Assembly: GCF_032027425.1 (NCBI RefSeq)
Contig: NZ_JAVSJA010000001.1
Location: forward strand, 3,670,001 to 3,734,000
Direction: 5' to 3'
Length of the DNA stretch: 64,000 nt
From: Microcystis wesenbergii NRERC-220
Lineage (GTDB): Bacteria; Cyanobacteriota; Cyanobacteriia; Cyanobacteriales; Microcystaceae
The notes beneath the pieces are model-generated. The model saw only the letters and a list, made by a program, of their open reading frames with translations. It searched no databases and had not been told where the DNA came from. This document shows, one piece after another, positions 63,742 through 64,000 of the stretch (the stretch's first letter is position 1; each line of letters begins with the position of its first letter). The position numbers and the translations under genes are program-made.

Positions 63742-64000
63742 ATGGACGGTATCTGCACCCTAGCCAACGATCGCATTTACGATCAATTAGTCGCCCTACT
63801 CAACAGCATCGAGATCAATGCAGGAAAAGATATTCCTGTTTGTGTCTATCCCTACGATGACAACACCGAACGTATCAAGGCGGAAATTGCTCAACGTCCT
63901 AATGTACAGTTATTTGATAATCAGGAGATTATCGAACGCTGGGAAAATTTCGCCAAATCGATTTGGGATAGCCACCCGCAAGCCCGCGAACGTTGGTTGA
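63742..64000 (+). CDS. Npun_R2821/Npun_R2823-like protein (3' end outside window)
   Basis: The first 86 codons of a gene cut by the right edge: MDGICTLANDRIYDQLVALL, NSIEINAGKDIPVCVYPYDD, then AEIAQRPNVQLFDNQEIIER. This N terminus resembles the Npun_R2821/R2823 family of cyanobacterial glycosyltransferase-like proteins, with the GT-A type start ICTLANDRIYDQL. Substrate unknown. Start at ATG 63742. Confidence 0.65.
   Translation, partial: MDGICTLANDRIYDQLVALLNSIEINAGKDIPVCVYPYDDNTERIKAEIAQRPNVQLFDNQEIIERWENFAKSIWDSHPQARERWL

Overview
The window looks like a chromosomal segment of a unicellular bloom-forming cyanobacterium, most probably Microcystis aeruginosa or a close relative. The organism call is inference. 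It rests on a crtO-type carotene ketolase, a flv4/flv2 diflavin operon with its membrane-protein middle gene, a high-light-inducible protein, repeated HIP1 octamers (GCGATCGC), many heptanucleotide tandem repeats of the kind described as STRR sequences in cyanobacteria, and dense insertion and toxin-antitoxin debris. No rRNA, tRNA or CRISPR array was seen.

Layout. 1-8.8 kb is mostly housekeeping: fabZ (cut by the left edge), a TspO-like membrane protein, VOC, SirB1 and PPP-phosphatase genes, nagA, a CcmS-like protein, an aldo/keto reductase, 5-FTHF cyclo-ligase, glutaredoxin and tadA. 9.35-14.65 kb is an accessory island: a DNA methyltransferase, a HerA-type ATPase and a NurA-type nuclease form an apparent operon, facing a DUF488 gene and an unnamed partner. 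A Roco GTPase remnant follows, then scpA and pdxH. 16.9-20.3 kb is a debris zone in which hicBA and a RelB/RelE-type pair sit between three copies of the 3' end of one repeat-protein gene, followed by a coiled-coil PD-(D/E)XK-like protein.

20.4-41.2 kb is again core: crtO, an RsbU/V/W-like partner-switching set (STAS, response regulator-PP2C, kinase), a sulfurtransferase, a LabA-like NYN protein, a phytase-like lipoprotein, a TPR protein, queA, a small hli gene, a B12-radical SAM enzyme, a baeRF-like protein, moaE, prmA, serA, ilvB with a zinc-ribbon tail, and bioD. Intergenic spaces carry heptamer arrays and MITE-like elements.

41.4-46.6 kb is a type IIG restriction-modification gene split by a complete IS4-family element with 9-bp target duplications, and also frameshifted at an A7 run near its 3' end. 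46.7-53.4 kb holds a DUF1995 gene, a proline-rich lipoprotein and the flv4 - PsiE-like - flv2 operon with heptamer arrays in both spacers. 53.7-63.5 kb is accessory: a truncated Rpn-type gene, a 2133-residue surface protein (metallopeptidase-like start, beta-helix, lipase-like domain, Calx-beta and cadherin-like repeats, DUF4114 end), a PIN-toxin fragment, an IS with a nonsense-split transposase and a broken antitoxin gene. The right edge cuts an Npun_R2821/R2823-like gene.

The strongest candidate for an undescribed system is the methyltransferase-HerA-NurA operon. Its HerA protein ends in a disordered linker and the tip DDIPF, which resembles the C-terminal docking tip of bacterial single-stranded DNA-binding protein.
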